The notes: a model not told the origin generated them from the sequence alone. Positions 24,471 through 32,279 are shown, counted from the stretch's first letter. The stretch is 45,532 nucleotides of DNA from Candidatus Ozemibacteraceae bacterium (GCA_937998695.1 CALLCO010000153.1:1-45532); one strand, 5' to 3'. Numbers and translations: made by a program.

Positions 24471-24971
24471 TCAGTGGCCCGGGGCCGGGACGATCTTGCC
24501 GGGGTTAAGGATCAGGTGCGGGTCGAGCGCCAGCTTGATAGTGCGCATCATCTCCAGGTGGGCGGGGGAGCAGAACAGGTGCATCCAGGCCAGGCGCTTG
24601 TGTCCGATGCCGTGCTCGCCCGACAGGGTGCCGCCGAGGGCGGCGTCGAGCGCACCCGCCAGGCGGCGTCCGAGACCGACGTTCTCCCCTTTCTTGATAC
24701 CGCGGCCGAGACAGACGATGCGCGGGGCCTCGGCGATGGCGTTCTCGGCGGCGGCGGGGTGGAAGCCCCGGCGGCGGACCCGGCTGGCCAGGGCTTCGGC
24801 CGGGGCGCGTCGCACGACGATCTCGCGCAGCCGCAGGCCCAGCTCGAGGGCATACAGGTCGAAAGGGTTGACGATGGCATCGACGCCTTCCCGGATCATG
24901 GTGCCGGTGGCCTCGTCCATGCGGACGGCGTTTGTCTCGGGAACTTGCTTGATGGGGATCAGGATCTTCAT
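24471..24971 (-). pseudogene. In-frame EtfB/EtfA/GlcD collapse remnant (166 codons)
   Basis: One uninterrupted frame reads like pieces of three neighbouring genes. Codons 1-50 match the start of electron-transfer flavoprotein beta (MKILIPIKQVPETNAVRMD, NPFDLYALELGLRLRE). Codons of about 80-115 match an EtfA-type segment (PRIVCLGRGIKKGENVGLG, then RLAGALDAALGG). Codons 116-166 match the C-terminus of an FAD-linked oxidase of the GlcD type (LSGEHGIGHKRLAWM, LDPHLILNPGKIV). An ancestral etfB-etfA-glcD operon shortened by two or more deletions explains this. None of the three folds is complete, so I call it non-functional. It ends 17 bases before the degenerate phosphatase gene. An assembly error is the main alternative. 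Confidence 0.75.
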
Positions 24972-25060
24972 GCGGCGCGGTTCATTCCTCTCCATCGTCG
25001 GGTGGGGTGTCACCGCAGCATGCAGTACTTCCGAGCGAAAATCAACCGTTCGGCCCGGCC

Positions 25061-25640
25061 CTATTCGGTGCGCAGGGCGTCGATGGGGTCGAGACGGGAG
25101 GCCTTCCAGGCGGGGGAGAGGCCGAAGAAGACGCCGACCGCCGCCGAGAAGCCGACCGCGCCCAGCACGGCGGGCACCGAGATCACCACCTGCCAGCCGG
25201 TCAGCCAGCGGTTGACCAACGCCGTCAGACCGATGCCGCCCGCCAGGCCGACCGCTCCCCCCAGGGCGGCCAGCACCACCGCCTCGGCCAGAAACTGGGC
25301 CAGGATGTCCCGCCGGCGCGCCCTCACCGCCATGCGGATGCCGATCTCGCGCGTGCGCTCGGTGACCGCCACCAGCATGACGTTCATGACGTTGATGCCC
25401 CCGACCAGCAGCGACACCGAGGCGATGGCCCCCAGCAGCATCTGCACGATGCCGAGGGTGGTGGCGGCCATGTCGGCCAGGTCCTCCTGGGTGTTCAGGA
25501 AGAAATCGTCGTCCTCGCCGGGGTCCAAGCCGTGGCGGCCCCGCAGCAGGTCGGCGATCTCCTCCTTGGCCTGGGGCAGCAGCCCGTCCGACCAGGCCGC
25601 GACCATGATCATCTGGACGTGGGTGATGCCGAGCATCCGC
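25061..25640 (-). pseudogene. C-terminal part of a MacB/FtsX-type ABC permease, 5' end lost
   Basis: The frame carries the last quarter-to-half of a MacB-like permease: periplasmic tail (DDDFFLNTQEDLADMAATT), three transmembrane helices with the FtsX signature GGINVMNVMLVAVTERTREIGIRMAVRARRRDI, and the end FGLSPAWKASRLDPIDALRTE. Homologous sequence starts at ARMLGITHVQMI. Everything upstream is lost exactly where the 150-bp palindromic-end element (25641-25790) begins. The open frame continues into that element and would add about 45 unrelated residues beginning MSFLYCTEP. The ATP-binding partner is absent too. Confidence 0.85.
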
Positions 25641-25790
25641 GCCTGTTGCACCAATGCCAAAAACGGCCAGGGTTTCCGTACGGTCCACCAGCAAACATGC
25701 TTCAGATCAAGGGCGCTTTGTGCGAAGCCCGACAAACGGATGCGTGCCACAGGCTCTGTACAATACAAAAATGACATTCATGCAACAGGC
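25641..25790. mobile_element. Dispersed palindromic-end element, copy C (150 bp)
   Basis: Perfect 10-bp inverted ends GCCTGTTGCA (25641-25650) and TGCAACAGGC (25781-25790). The interior keeps a recognisable but diverged version of the core shared with copies A and B (GTACGGTCCA...ATGC...GATCAAGGGCGCTTTGTGC) and is longer towards its right end. It abuts the truncated MacB-type permease and lies just before the promoter of the DUF4143 gene. Confidence 0.75.
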
Positions 25791-25841
25791 ACTGCTGTAT
25801 TCGCCAGAAGAAAGGCTTTCCTGCCAATGAATAGATTGTGG

Positions 25842-25870
25842 TATACTGCAATTTACTCTACGGTAAATTG
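25842..25870 (+). promoter_or_regulatory. -10 box with overlapping palindromic operator candidate
   Basis: TATACT (25842-25847) is followed after one base by the perfect inverted repeat CAATTTAC-tctacg-GTAAATTG (25849-25870), located at the expected transcription start. A TTCCTG 18 bases upstream of the -10 could serve as -35. The position suggests a repressor site controlling the DUF4143 gene 46 bases further on; autoregulation is only a guess. Confidence 0.55.
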
Positions 25871-25915
25871 TCGTTTGATGCAAATTCAAGGATTACGGCA
25901 GGAGGGAGAAGAACC

Positions 25916-27058
25916 GTGCCCACTGGTTCAGCCATGAAGCGCTACCTCTACGACGCGATCGACGAGTTCCTTGGCCGGAAGATGGTGTTCGTCGGCGGCC
26001 CGCGGCAGGTCGGCAAGACAACGCTGTGCTTGCAGTTCCTCGATCCGCCGCGTCCTTCCAACCGCAATTATCTGACCTGGGACGATCTGACCGATCAGAA
26101 GAACCTCCGCCGCGGCCAGCTGCCCGGGGGGCCCCTGGTCGTCCTCGATGAGATCCACAAGTTCAAAAACTGGCGCAATCTGGTGAAGGGCTTCTACGAC
26201 AAGAAGAAGGAGGTCCAGAAGTTCCTGGTCACCGGGTCGGCGCGACTGGATTACGATCGGCGTGGGGGAGACTCTCTCCTCGGGCGGTATCGGTATCTCC
26301 GGCTGCATCCGTTCTCTGCTCCGGAGCTGTCGATCCACACCCCCGCCGGGGTCGAACGATTGTTGAGATTCGGGGGCTTCCCGGAACCGTACTTCGCGGC
26401 TGACGAGCGTGAATGGAAACTCTGGACCAGGGAGCGCCTGTATCGGATCATCCGCGATGACCTTCGGGACCTGGAACTGGTGAGGGATCTTTCGAACATC
26501 GAGATCATGGCCGAGTCATTGGGTGAGCGGGTCGGGGCCCCGCTGTCGGTGAACAACCTGGCCCAGGAGCTCCAGGTCAATTTCCGGACGGCAGAATCCT
26601 GGCTTTCCATCCTGGAGCGAATCTATTTCTGCTATCGACTTCTGCCCTTCGGCTCTCCCAAAATCAAAGCGGTGAAGAAAGAAAAAAAACTCTATCTCTG
26701 GGACTGGAGCATGGTCGAAGATGCCGGGGCCCGCTTCGAAAACATGGTGGCCGGGCACCTGTTGAAATACTGCCATTTCCTTGAGGATACCCAGGGTGAT
26801 CGGATGGAACTCCGATTTCTGCGTGATATCGAGAAGCGCGAGATCGATTTCGTAATGTTGAAGAACCGCCGGCCGATCTTCGCCGTCGAATGCAAGACCG
26901 GGGAAAGAAGCCTCTCGCCCCACATTCTCTATTATCAGGCCAGGACCGATATCCCGCTTTTTTACCAGGTTCATCTCGGGAAGAAAACCTATGAGCCGGC
27001 CGCCGGAGTGAAAGTCCTGCCCTTCCTCGACTTCTGCCAGGACGCCGGGCTGGTGTGA
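25916..27058 (+). CDS. AAA ATPase with C-terminal DUF4143 nuclease-like domain
   Basis: The 380-residue protein has Walker A GGPRQVGKTTL (about 27-37), Walker B PLVVLDEIHK, the sensor VTGSARLD, and a C-terminal DUF4143 domain with a PD-(D/E)XK-like core: REIDFVMLKNRRPIFAVECKTGE. These ATPases are abundant in bacteria and archaea, travel with mobile DNA, and have no settled function. I chose the GTG at 25916 (behind AGGAGGGAG by about eight bases); the ATG six codons later is an alternative. It occupies a hotspot between the truncated permease/element C and an integrase stub beside tRNA-Leu, so it looks horizontally acquired. An inverted repeat overlaps its likely promoter. Confidence 0.9.
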   Translation: MPTGSAMKRYLYDAIDEFLGRKMVFVGGPRQVGKTTLCLQFLDPPRPSNRNYLTWDDLTDQKNLRRGQLPGGPLVVLDEIHKFKNWRNLVKGFYDKKKEVQKFLVTGSARLDYDRRGGDSLLGRYRYLRLHPFSAPELSIHTPAGVERLLRFGGFPEPYFAADEREWKLWTRERLYRIIRDDLRDLELVRDLSNIEIMAESLGERVGAPLSVNNLAQELQVNFRTAESWLSILERIYFCYRLLPFGSPKIKAVKKEKKLYLWDWSMVEDAGARFENMVAGHLLKYCHFLEDTQGDRMELRFLRDIEKREIDFVMLKNRRPIFAVECKTGERSLSPHILYYQARTDIPLFYQVHLGKKTYEPAAGVKVLPFLDFCQDAGLV

Positions 27059-27065
27059 GGGCCAG

Positions 27066-27187
27066 CCCTTGGTCCCTTTCTGGGTCACCAGGAGGGAGAG
27101 GCCCTTCCCGTCAAAAAGCGAGGAGGGCTTCGGGCGCGCCTTGGCGTTCCGGCATTTGGCGTCGGTGAGCGGTGTGATCGGCTTCAT
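27066..27187 (-). pseudogene. N-terminal stub of a tyrosine integrase (DUF4102-like)
   Basis: A strong ribosome site (GAGGAGGGA) precedes MKPITPLTDAKCRNAKARP, then LFDGKGLSLLVTQKGTKGW, the N-terminal arm-binding domain typical of P4-type integrases. After about 40 codons homology ends and the frame runs antisense into the 3' end of the DUF4143 gene, so the core-binding and catalytic domains are gone. It lies 184 bases downstream of the 3' end of tRNA-Leu, where such elements integrate. Confidence 0.8.
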
Positions 27188-27299
27188 ATTCCCTCCTCGG
27201 CGTAGGTATAGCGATTCCGACTTGGGTATATCCACCCTGCCCCAAGAATAGCCTAAAATAGCGGATGTGGGCGGCCAACCTCGAACCAGGCAGAACGCC

Positions 27300-27336
27300 A
27301 AAAAGGCGAAAGACCCGCATGGATAGCGGGTCTTTC
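27300..27336 (-). terminator. Intrinsic terminator of tRNA-Leu
   Basis: GAAAGACCCGC and GCGGGTCTTTC form a perfect 11-bp stem with a 7-base loop (27308-27336). On the minus strand it is followed by GCCTTTTTGG. It lies 35 bases beyond the tRNA 3' end. Confidence 0.85.
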
Positions 27337-27370
27337 GAGTGATCCGGGTCATCCCCGGCTTGCTGGTCAT

Positions 27371-27454
27371 TGCCCGGAGGGGGACTTGAACCCCCACGCG
27401 CGTGGCGCATACGCCCCTCAAACGTATGTGTCTACCAAATTCCACCATCCGGGC
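27371..27454 (-). tRNA. tRNA-Leu (anticodon GAG)
   Basis: The 84-nt minus-strand sequence starts GCCCGGATGGTGGAATTTGG and closes with TCCGGGC plus discriminator A, giving a complete 7-bp acceptor stem. The anticodon arm reads TACGT-TTGAGGG-GCGTA with GAG at the anticodon position, the long variable arm (GCCACGCGCGTGG region) marks a class II tRNA, and the T loop is GTTCAAGTC. CCA is not encoded. A good promoter lies upstream and a terminator downstream. The gene adjoins an integrase stub and probably served as an attachment site. Confidence 0.96.
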
Positions 27455-27465
27455 GGGCAAGCTCT

Positions 27466-27494
27466 AGTATAGCCTATCTCGGGGGAAAAATCAA
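27466..27494 (-). promoter_or_regulatory. Sigma70-type promoter of tRNA-Leu
   Basis: On the minus strand TTGATT (27494-27489), a 17-base spacer and TATACT (27471-27466) stand 12 bases before the mature tRNA 5' end. This is the best promoter match in the window. Confidence 0.85.
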
Positions 27495-27825
27495 GACCTG
27501 GGCCGCTACACCTGCCGGCGGGTCGGGGAACGCTCTGGCGATGCGGGTGGACCTCTGGGGGAAAGGTGGGAGGTCGGGTACCCCGGTCGGCCGTTCGGGG
27601 CGAACGGCTGTGGGTCTGCCAGTTGGCCCATGGGTGTCCCCGCGTGGGGCCTTTCGGGCCTCGGCCAACGTGGGCGTTGGCTCTCGGGTGAGGGAGACCG
27701 ACTTCTGCCTGGAGTTGTCGCGGTTGGCCGGCGAGGAGCCCTCCTCCGGACATCCTCCGGACATCTGCCCGGGGGCGTCGGAAAATCTGGCATGATATGA
27801 TAGGAGCGACGGAGGTACCCCCCCC
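27495..27825. other. Gene-free spacer between tRNA-Leu and the coiled-coil operon
   Basis: I see no gene. An 11-bp sequence TCCTCCGGACA is repeated head to tail at 27742-27763. A TATGAT at about 27797-27802 could be the -10 of the operon that begins at 27826, but no matching -35 is evident. Confidence 0.5.
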
Positions 27826-28713
27826 ATGGACAAGACCGACCTGCAGGCCCTGCTGGACGATTTCGCCAGGATCGAAGAGGCCTCGTGCCACATCGATACC
27901 CTCCTGCGCACGCGCAGGAAGGTGCTGGCCTTCCCCGATGCCGACAGTCTGGGGGCCTTCTTCCAGCCGTTGTTCAGGTTGCCCGATCTCGTCCGGCACC
28001 TGATCGATCAGCAGACCCGCCTGGCGGCCCTCGAGAACCGCGTGGCGGCTGCCGAGGCCGAACGCCAGGCCTTGCAGGCGCGGCTGGCCGAGGCTGACCG
28101 GCGCGCCGCCGCCGCCGAACAGCGGGTCACCGCCGAGGCCAGCCGGGTACAGGCCCTGATCGATGAGCGGGCCGCCCTGGTCGTGACCATCCAGGCTGTC
28201 ATCGCCACCCTGCGGGCCCTCGATCGCGCCTTCAACCACCTCGAGACGCACAAATTCAAGTTCTCCATCTACGACCTGCTCGAGAAGATCAATGCCGTCA
28301 TCCGGCCCGACGATCGGGCCTCGTTCGAGATCGAGGGGGTCGGCATCTTCGAATCGGTCCGGCACACCGCCGCCCGCTCGGCCGAACCGCACCTGTCGGT
28401 CAAACGCCTGCAGGAGGCCGCCCAGGGGCGCCTGCCGCCCTCGTTGGCCGCCGATCCGCAGCACGGGCCCGCCCTGCAGCAACTGTTCCAGGAACTGGTC
28501 GACCTTGCCGAACAGAACCTCGAACGCACGAAAACCGCCCAGAAGTTCGGCCTGCGGCTCAAGGTGGTCAACCGCGCCGGCCGCGCCCCCGGTGCTGAAA
28601 ACGACCCCGCGGCTTCGCCGGCCGGCGGTGGTCCGGGGGTCGAGGCCACCGGCGGTGAGGGTGGCTCCGCCAAGCCGCCCACCCCGCCGCGCCATGGGCG
28701 GAAGGGCGCCTGA
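27826..28713 (+). CDS. Coiled-coil protein of unknown function (295 aa)
   Basis: The product has an N-terminal helical part (MDKTDLQALLDDFARIEE), then a long alanine-, glutamate- and arginine-rich heptad region (about 65-130) that should form a coiled coil, a central globular part (about 130-245) and a disordered Gly/Pro/Ala-rich tail ending in basic residues. There is no signal peptide or membrane segment. It follows GGAGG and is the first gene of an operon with the TtcA-like, DUF362 and HAD genes. I recognise no family. The dimer-forming coiled coil suggests a scaffold or a GrpE-like shape, but there is no specific similarity. Confidence 0.75.
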   Translation: MDKTDLQALLDDFARIEEASCHIDTLLRTRRKVLAFPDADSLGAFFQPLFRLPDLVRHLIDQQTRLAALENRVAAAEAERQALQARLAEADRRAAAAEQRVTAEASRVQALIDERAALVVTIQAVIATLRALDRAFNHLETHKFKFSIYDLLEKINAVIRPDDRASFEIEGVGIFESVRHTAARSAEPHLSVKRLQEAAQGRLPPSLAADPQHGPALQQLFQELVDLAEQNLERTKTAQKFGLRLKVVNRAGRAPGAENDPAASPAGGGPGVEATGGEGGSAKPPTPPRHGRKGA

Positions 28714-28752
28714 ACCGGGAGGCGCCCGCCGGCTTCCCCCGCCGGGCCACGC

Positions 28753-29649
28753 ATGGAGCTGCGCTACGACCGGAACCATGGCCGATGGTTCGTCAACGAC
28801 GTCCTGCGTGTCATCAGACGCTACGGACTGATCGACTCCGGCGACCGGGTGGCGGTGGCTCTGTCGGGCGGCAAGGACAGCGCCCTGTTGCTCTACGTGC
28901 TGCGCTACCTGCAACGCTATTCCCCTCTGCGATTCGAGCTTGTCGCGATCCACATCCGGGCCTTCGTCGACGACGATCCGGCACTGCTGCGCGCCTTCTG
29001 CCACGACCTGCGCGTCGAGTATCTGGAGGAGACCCTCGACTGGGATCCTGCCCGCGACGCCTTCCCCCTGGCTGTTTCTCCCACGAAAGATGGGGCGAGC
29101 GCCTTGGCGGGGAGTGGGGCTGGCCATGACCCCGCTGGCGGAGAGGCTCATCCCGGTGGCCCCAGCCCCCAGCCTGACCGGGCCATCTGCTCGCTCTGCT
29201 CCCGCCTCAAGCGGGGCGCCATGGCGGCCCTTTGCGCCACCCGCGGGATCACCCGCCTCGCCTACGGCCATCATGCCACCGATGCCGCCGAGACCCTGCT
29301 GATGAACCTGCTCGAAACGCGCCGCCTCGGCTGCTTCGCGCCGCGCGTCGAGGTGGCGGGCCGGCCGGTGCAGATCATCCGGCCCCTGATCGCCCTCGAC
29401 GAACGCACCGTGGCGGCCGTCCACCGGCGGCTCGGGTTGCCGGTCACCGGCTTCCGGTGCCGGTATGCACCGGTCAATCGCCGCGCTGCCTACAAGTCCC
29501 TGCTGACCGTGATGGCGGGCCACCTCGGCCTGCGCGACCTGCCCCGCCGCATCGTCGATGCCCTCGCCCAGGCCGACCCCGCCGCCCTCTGGACGAATCT
29601 GCGAAAGGACCGGGGCCTCCGCCCGGACCACCCCCATGGAACGCCATGA
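28753..29649 (+). CDS. TtcA/TilS-type ATP pyrophosphatase (tRNA thiolation family)
   Basis: The 298-residue protein has the PP-loop SGGKDS (38-43), the CSLC motif (146-149) after RAI, and YGHHATDAAETLLMNL, the segment typical of TtcA-like enzymes that make 2-thiocytidine in tRNA using an iron-sulfur cluster. TtcA binds its cluster with three cysteines; beyond CSLC only a single candidate, GFRCRYAPVNRR, is seen, so cluster binding is uncertain. A glycine- and proline-rich insert at about 100-137 is not part of the usual fold. It lies 39 bases after the coiled-coil gene and overlaps the DUF362 gene by 14 bases. Confidence 0.85.
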   Translation: MELRYDRNHGRWFVNDVLRVIRRYGLIDSGDRVAVALSGGKDSALLLYVLRYLQRYSPLRFELVAIHIRAFVDDDPALLRAFCHDLRVEYLEETLDWDPARDAFPLAVSPTKDGASALAGSGAGHDPAGGEAHPGGPSPQPDRAICSLCSRLKRGAMAALCATRGITRLAYGHHATDAAETLLMNLLETRRLGCFAPRVEVAGRPVQIIRPLIALDERTVAAVHRRLGLPVTGFRCRYAPVNRRAAYKSLLTVMAGHLGLRDLPRRIVDALAQADPAALWTNLRKDRGLRPDHPHGTP

Positions 29650-30736
29650 ACTGCTGATCGCCTACGGTGACGATCCCGACAGCCTGCTGCCGCGCCTGTT
29701 GGCGGCGGCCGACCTGCCCGGCTGGCTGCCCCGCGACGTTCGCATCGGGATCAAGCCCAACCTCGTGGTGGCCCGGCCCAGTTCCAGTGGGGCGACCACC
29801 GATCCGCGCTTGACGCGGGCCCTGGTCGCCTGGCTGCGCGCCCTGGGATGCCGCGACCTCGTCATGCTCGAAGGATCCTGGCTTGGCGAAGCCACCCCGC
29901 GCGCCTTTCGGGAATGCGGCTATGACGAGATCTCCCGTGAGTTCGACGTTCCCCTCATCGACCTCAAGCACGATGCGACCGAGGCGTGCACCGCCCACGA
30001 CCTGCATCTCGAGGTCTGCTGCCAGGCCCGTCAGATCGGCTTCCTGATCAATCTGCCGGTCCTCAAGGCACATTGCCAGGCGCGAATGACCTGCGCCCTC
30101 AAGAATCTCAAAGGCTGTATCCCTGATGCCGAGAAACGGCGGTTTCATACCCTGGGTCTGCATCGGCCCATCGCTGTTCTCAACACCCTGGTGCGCACCG
30201 ACCTTGTCATCGTCGATGGCATTGTCGGCGATCTCACCTTCGAGGAAGGCGGCACCCCGGTGCAGATGGACCGCCTCATCGTCGGGCGCGACCCCGTGCT
30301 GGTCGATGCCTATGTGGCCTCGTTGATGGGGTTCGCGCCCGGGGACATTCCCTACATCGATCTGGCGGCCGGGTTTGGGGTTGGGTCCAACGATTTGACC
30401 GCCGCCCGCATCCGGCAGATCAACGAACCGTCGGTGGCGCCCCATTCCCTGAAGGCGTCGCCCGCGCCCCTGCCCGCTGGCATGGAAGCCGACCAGGCCT
30501 GCTCGGCCTGCCTGGGGAGCTTGCGGTTCGCCCTCCAACGGCTGGCCGAAGAAGGCCGGCCGTGGGTGCCAGGGAAGGAGCCCGTCTGCCTGGGCCAGGG
30601 GTTCCGTGGCAAGCCCCGCAAAGGCTTCGGACTCGGCGCCTGCACCGCCGGGTTCGCCCACCACCTGCCGGGGTGTCCGCCGCCAGCCACCGAGATCGTT
30701 GAATTCCTGCGGCGCAAGCCGACCAAGAGGGTCTGA
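29636..30736 (+). CDS. DUF362 domain protein
   Basis: The 366-residue protein matches DUF362: IGIKPNLVV near the N-terminus, the core INLPVLKAHCQARMTCALKNLKGC, then VDGIVGDLTFEEGGTPVQM and GRDPVLVDAYVASLMGF. DUF362 proteins often carry ferredoxin-type clusters; here the C-terminus has only scattered cysteines (CSACLGSLR, CLGQG, GACTAG, PGCPP), possibly a modified metal site. The role is unknown. The start at 29636 lies inside the end of the preceding gene (14-base overlap); a longer frame begins at 29558 but would replace the TtcA-like C-terminus. Confidence 0.85.
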   Translation: MERHELLIAYGDDPDSLLPRLLAAADLPGWLPRDVRIGIKPNLVVARPSSSGATTDPRLTRALVAWLRALGCRDLVMLEGSWLGEATPRAFRECGYDEISREFDVPLIDLKHDATEACTAHDLHLEVCCQARQIGFLINLPVLKAHCQARMTCALKNLKGCIPDAEKRRFHTLGLHRPIAVLNTLVRTDLVIVDGIVGDLTFEEGGTPVQMDRLIVGRDPVLVDAYVASLMGFAPGDIPYIDLAAGFGVGSNDLTAARIRQINEPSVAPHSLKASPAPLPAGMEADQACSACLGSLRFALQRLAEEGRPWVPGKEPVCLGQGFRGKPRKGFGLGACTAGFAHHLPGCPPPATEIVEFLRRKPTKRV

Positions 30737-30745
30737 GCCCCTCGT

Positions 30746-31396
30746 ATGACCACCTACGCCTTCTTCGATTTCGACGGGACCCTGACCCGCCAGGACAGTT
30801 TTTTCCGGTTCCTCGTCGAGGCGGTTGGTTGGCCACGGTTGGTCACCGGGGCGGTGCGGCGGTGGCCCTGGATCGTCGGGTATGGCGCCGGCTTGATCCA
30901 CCATGACCCCGCCAAGCGCGCAATCTTCCGCGAATTCTTCGAGGGCTGGCGGGCCGACGACCTCCGCGAACTGGGGCGCGACTTCGCGCGGCGGGTGCTG
31001 CCGGGGTTGGTCCGGCCAGCGGGGCGCCGCCGCCTGGTCTGGCACCTGTCCCGGGGCCATGTCGTTGCCGTCGTCTCGGCCTCGTTCGAGTTTTACCTCG
31101 AGGAATGGTGTCGCGCGGAAGGTCTCCATCTGATCGGCACCCGCTTCGAGGTTCGCGACGGACGCGTGACCGGCGAGTTTCTTTCGCCCAACTGCGCCGG
31201 CCCCGAGAAGGTGGTGCGCATCCGGGAACGGTTCGACCTGCGGGACGGCGATTACATCTATGCCTACGGCGACAGTCGGGGGGACCGCGAGATGCTGGCC
31301 CTGGCCGACGAGGCTTTTTTCAAGCCCTTCCGGCGCCGGCGGGGGGCGCCTCCTGCGGAACTCGTGCCCACGCCGGGAATGGGCAGGGTTCGCTGA
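30746..31396 (+). CDS. HAD-IB family phosphatase (SerB-like)
   Basis: The 216-residue protein has all HAD motifs: FFDFDGTLT (nucleophile D8, general acid D10), VVSASFEFYLEEW (motif II serine), a lysine in CAGPEKVVRI, and YGDSRGDREML (metal-binding motif). The helical cap and RFEVRDGRVTGEF segment fit the IB subfamily that includes phosphoserine phosphatase and lipid-phosphate phosphatases. The substrate cannot be told. It starts nine bases after the DUF362 stop and closes the operon. A GGCCGC/GCGGCC hairpin (31426-31444) follows between it and the convergent zupT, without a T-run. Confidence 0.9.
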   Translation: MTTYAFFDFDGTLTRQDSFFRFLVEAVGWPRLVTGAVRRWPWIVGYGAGLIHHDPAKRAIFREFFEGWRADDLRELGRDFARRVLPGLVRPAGRRRLVWHLSRGHVVAVVSASFEFYLEEWCRAEGLHLIGTRFEVRDGRVTGEFLSPNCAGPEKVVRIRERFDLRDGDYIYAYGDSRGDREMLALADEAFFKPFRRRRGAPPAELVPTPGMGRVR

Positions 31397-31451
31397 GGGG
31401 AGCGGGCGACGGGGGTTCGGGGCCTGGCCGCGCCCGATGCGGCCGCCGGGG

Positions 31452-32279
31452 TCAGGCGAACAGGAGCAGGCTGAGGGCCATCACCACCATGCCTCCCACC
31501 ACGCCGAACATGGCGAGGTGGTGCTCGCCGTATTTCTCGGCGGTCGGCAGCAGTTCGTCGAGCGAGATGTAGACCATAATACCGGCCACTCCCGCGAAAA
31601 CGAGGCCGAACACCCGGTCATCGAGGAAGGGCGCCAGCACCAGGTAGCCCACGAGCGCCCCGACGGGTTCGGCGAGCCCCGACAGGAACGACAGGCCGAA
31701 CGCCTTGCGGCGGCTGCCGGTGGCGAAGTAGAGAGGCACCGACACGGCGATCCCCTCGGGGATGTTGTGGATGGCGATGGCGACGGCGATGCCGATGCCG
31801 AGGTGGGGATCCTTGAGGGCCGCGGTGAAGGTGGCCAGGCCCTCGGGGAAGTTGTGGACGGCGATGGCCAGGGCGGAAAACCACCCCATGCGCAACAGAC
31901 GCTGCGCCTGGTCGTCGCCCGGGGGGGCCACGGCGGGTTGATCGTCCATTTCCGCGATATCGCGCATCTCGTGCGGGTTTTCAAAGGACGGCACCAGCAG
32001 GTCGATGACGGCGATCACGGCCATTCCCGCAAAAAAGCCCAGCGTCGTGTACCAGGAGGCGCGGGGCTCGCCGACCGCCCCCTCGAGGGCGTGCCGTGCC
32101 TTGGGAAAGATCTCGATCATCGAGACATACAGCATCACCCCCGCCGAGAACCCCAGCGCTCCCGACAGGAAGCGGGCGTTTGTGCGGCGGGTGACCAGAG
32201 CCAGCAGACTGCCGATGCCGGTGGACAGACCGGCGAACAGGGTGACGCCAAAGGCGAACAAGACCTCGGGGGGGAACAT
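31452..32279 (-). CDS. zupT: ZIP-family metal transporter, ZupT-like
   Basis: The 275-residue membrane protein has eight predicted helices and the two ZIP metal-site motifs: HNFPEGLATF in helix 4 and HNIPEGIAVS in helix 5. It also shows LSGALGFSAGVMLYVSMIEI and GLSFLSGLAEPVGALVGY, as in ZupT. The expected job is uptake of zinc and other divalent metals across the inner membrane. The loop before helix 4 holds an acidic, metal-binding-like stretch (ENPHEMRDIAEMDD). I place the start at 32279 (behind GAGGT); the 21-codon extension to 32342 has no ribosome site. It is convergent with the HAD gene. Confidence 0.92.
   Translation of the reverse strand: MFPPEVLFAFGVTLFAGLSTGIGSLLALVTRRTNARFLSGALGFSAGVMLYVSMIEIFPKARHALEGAVGEPRASWYTTLGFFAGMAVIAVIDLLVPSFENPHEMRDIAEMDDQPAVAPPGDDQAQRLLRMGWFSALAIAVHNFPEGLATFTAALKDPHLGIGIAVAIAIHNIPEGIAVSVPLYFATGSRRKAFGLSFLSGLAEPVGALVGYLVLAPFLDDRVFGLVFAGVAGIMVYISLDELLPTAEKYGEHHLAMFGVVGGMVVMALSLLLFA

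Noticed and set aside
22657-25937. Several long plus-strand frames over the phosphatase, Etf/GlcD and permease region
   Set aside because: The minus strand has transmembrane, HAMP and PP2C motifs; the plus frames are shadows.
27371-27454. Second attachment site (duplicate of the tRNA-Leu 3' end) within the window
   Set aside because: I scanned for the TTCAAGTCCCCCTCCGGGCA end on both strands and saw no convincing second copy.
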